Source: MD308 sp051888795
Lineage (GTDB): Bacteria > Bacillota > Clostridia > Lachnospirales > Lachnospiraceae
DNA length: 25,320 nt
NCBI GenBank assembly: GCA_051888795.1
Contig: JBJFCD010000009.1
Coordinates: forward strand, 1 to 25,320
Reading direction: 5' to 3'
Each line of letters opens with the position of its first letter. Position 1 is the first letter of the stretch. Made by a program: the position numbers and the translations under genes. Under the pieces are notes generated by a model. It was given only the letters and a program-made list of their open reading frames with translations. It searched no databases and was not told the DNA's origin. Positions 23,931 through 25,320 of this stretch are shown one piece after another.

Positions 23931-24581
23931 CTATGCAATATTCAGTAGCCTTTTCGCAAGTTTTACCGCTTCCACTGCGTTCTGCGAATAGCCATCTGCA
24001 CCAATCTTATCCGCATATCTCTGAGAGATCGGACCTCCTCCGATCATAACTTTAATGTTATTTCGTATTCCTTTTTCCTCCAACATATGAATCACCGTCT
24101 CCATTCCAGACATAGTTGTCGTCATAAGTGTAGACATACAAATAAACTCCGCTTCTTCTTCTATAGCCACATCTACAAATTTGTGGAGAGGAACGTCTCT
24201 TCCCAGATCAATCATTTCAAACCCTGCTGTTTCCAACATGATTTTCACGAGATTTTTACCAATATCATGGGTATCACCTTCAACAACTCCAATGACTCCT
24301 TTTCTTTTTTGCTGCTCCTCTTCGTCCGGCAAATATGGTTTTAAGATATCGAGTCCTGCATACATCGCATCCGAACAAAGCAAAATATCTGTAACAAAAT
24401 ATTCTTCCTCCTCAAACAGTACGCTGGCACGGTTCATGCCATCTACCAGACCTTCCATAATCCCATCAAGCGCCGGATACCCCGCATCAATAAATTCCTG
24501 GGCTACTTCCGATACATCATCCTCTTCCATCTCCAAAACACCATCTGACAGTCTTTTTAATAATTCTTCCTTCGACCTCAT
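23931..24581 (-). CDS. Methyltransferase corrinoid (B12-binding) protein
   Basis: A 216-residue two-domain protein. Residues 1-90 are the helical B12-binding cap (LDGIMEGLVDGMNRASVLFE); residues 95-216 are the Rossmann-type B12 domain with the axial ligand motif D103-x-H105-x-x-G108 (GDTHDIGKNLV), STLMTTTMSGM and GGGPIS. It resembles MtaC/MtbC/MttC-type carriers that shuttle a methyl group. The start at 24581 follows GGGGG 7 bases upstream. It sits between the two UroD-like genes. Confidence 0.94.
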   Translation of the reverse strand: MRSKEELLKRLSDGVLEMEEDDVSEVAQEFIDAGYPALDGIMEGLVDGMNRASVLFEEEEYFVTDILLCSDAMYAGLDILKPYLPDEEEQQKRKGVIGVVEGDTHDIGKNLVKIMLETAGFEMIDLGRDVPLHKFVDVAIEEEAEFICMSTLMTTTMSGMETVIHMLEEKGIRNNIKVMIGGGPISQRYADKIGADGYSQNAVEAVKLAKRLLNIA

Positions 24582-24596
24582 CTCATTTCCCCCTAC

Positions 24597-25320
24597 TTAT
24601 GTAAGTTCCACTGATTGAATAATCCCATTCTCCAGTCTGTATTTCCGGTTCTTTATACACATCTGACCAGCAAACTGTATCTTTCCTATCATCTGTACAC
24701 ATGCTTTTCCGTAATTCTCCGGGGCAGGCAATTTTACATCCCGAAGCCTTGCCTTTCCCGTTCCGATCAAAGCATAAGTTGTCTTTGGACATAACAAAAT
24801 CAACGTCTTTTCTCCTACTGTTTTACCTGCTTTCTTCAAAAATTCACAGGTAAAATCCTCCACCACCTGCTCTGCCATCTTCGGTCCAAGAATCCCCACT
24901 CCGCCCGACGAATCGGCATAACTTATCATACCCACTCCATACCGGCATGCCTCTTCCATGAATCTCAAAATCTGATCTCCCAGCTTCCAGAAAACTTCCT
25001 TCATAAGTTCCGGTTTCTTCCTCATAGCCTTGAAGACATATCTGGCATCAATCAAAACATTTAAAATCGTAAACGGTCCTGATATCTGCAAAACTACATC
25101 CTCTCCCTGTTCTTTTAATTCCTGACAGGCCAGAAGAACTTCATGAATCCTTCCGGTTGTAAAATCAATCTCCGGCAATTTAAGAACATCTTCTACAGAA
25201 GTACAGATATATTCTTTTGCTCTGGGACCAACATTTTCATCGCCGTAATTAATCCTGCCACCCATCGCCTCTGCTTCAACGGTATGGCAGAAAGGAAGTT
25301 CACAAAATGCAGCACCATCG
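24597..25320 (-). CDS. UroD/MtaA-family methyltransferase-like protein, 5' end cut by window
   Basis: At least 241 codons; the frame stays open to the window edge (last codon base 25319) and reads ELPFCHTVEAEAMGG before the first visible Met, matching GVPFCMTVEAEEMGA in the paralogue, so the gene begins outside. It is about 100 residues short of full length. The zinc site of the paralogue is not kept: VHICGQ corresponds to ILLCPK, so the histidine is leucine, and the SPAC block is missing, replaced by an ending AGQMCIKNRKY. It may be a substrate-side methyltransferase, a structural partner or bind a different cofactor. The stop at 24597 is 15 bases before the corrinoid protein gene. Confidence 0.85.
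   Translation of the reverse strand, partial: DGAAFCELPFCHTVEAEAMGGRINYGDENVGPRAKEYICTSVEDVLKLPEIDFTTGRIHEVLLACQELKEQGEDVVLQISGPFTILNVLIDARYVFKAMRKKPELMKEVFWKLGDQILRFMEEACRYGVGMISYADSSGGVGILGPKMAEQVVEDFTCEFLKKAGKTVGEKTLILLCPKTTYALIGTGKARLRDVKLPAPENYGKACVQMIGKIQFAGQMCIKNRKYRLENGIIQSVELT

Overview
The window is low-GC Clostridia DNA, most likely from a gut Lachnospiraceae. Evidence for this is the conserved block cysE-cysS-mrnC-rlmB-sigH, a cysteine T-box leader, a spore-former-type SigH, AGGAGG ribosome binding sites throughout, and protein sequences that read like that family. A run of 100 N at 4171-4270 shows it is a draft scaffold. Every gene but one lies on the minus strand, so transcription runs from high to low coordinates.

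Left part (1-6671). A minus-strand N-terminal fragment (possibly cardiolipin synthase, apparently frameshifted) lies back to back with the only plus-strand gene, a small membrane-anchored protein built from six 11-residue helical repeats. A perfect bidirectional terminator separates that gene from a MocR/PdxR-type regulator. Next come a 45-bp palindrome, glnS, an 84-bp tandem repeat broken by the assembly gap, a NUDIX hydrolase translationally coupled to a MATE exporter, and tRNA-Thr(GGU) with its own promoter and terminator.

Middle part (6679-12550). One cysteine-responsive operon is visible in full: promoter, T-box leader with a Cys (UGC) specifier, cysE, cysS, mrnC, rlmB, sigH and a secreted or lipid-anchored subtilase. 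Its last gene ends 7 bases before the tRNA-Thr promoter with no terminator between. Upstream, and reading toward it, is a five-gene envelope unit (17828 to 12563): DedA, a diacylglycerol-glucosyltransferase-like GT4 enzyme, a DUF374 acyltransferase-like protein, an OmpR-type response regulator and a large multi-pass histidine kinase.

Right part (18013-25320). ispF, an Eis-like GNAT acetyltransferase and an LDH2-family dehydrogenase form a likely operon ending in a long hairpin. Before it is a corrinoid methyl-transfer cluster: two UroD/MtaA-like methyltransferases (one cut by the window edge and lacking the usual zinc ligands), a corrinoid protein, a RACo-type reductive activator and a small membrane protein, all closely spaced or coupled. 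The methyl donor and any dedicated substrate methyltransferase are not visible, so the substrate is unknown.

Starts were moved inward from the longest reading frame wherever a good ribosome binding site or an overlapping RNA element argued for it. All family assignments come from reading motifs and remembered family features; no database was searched.
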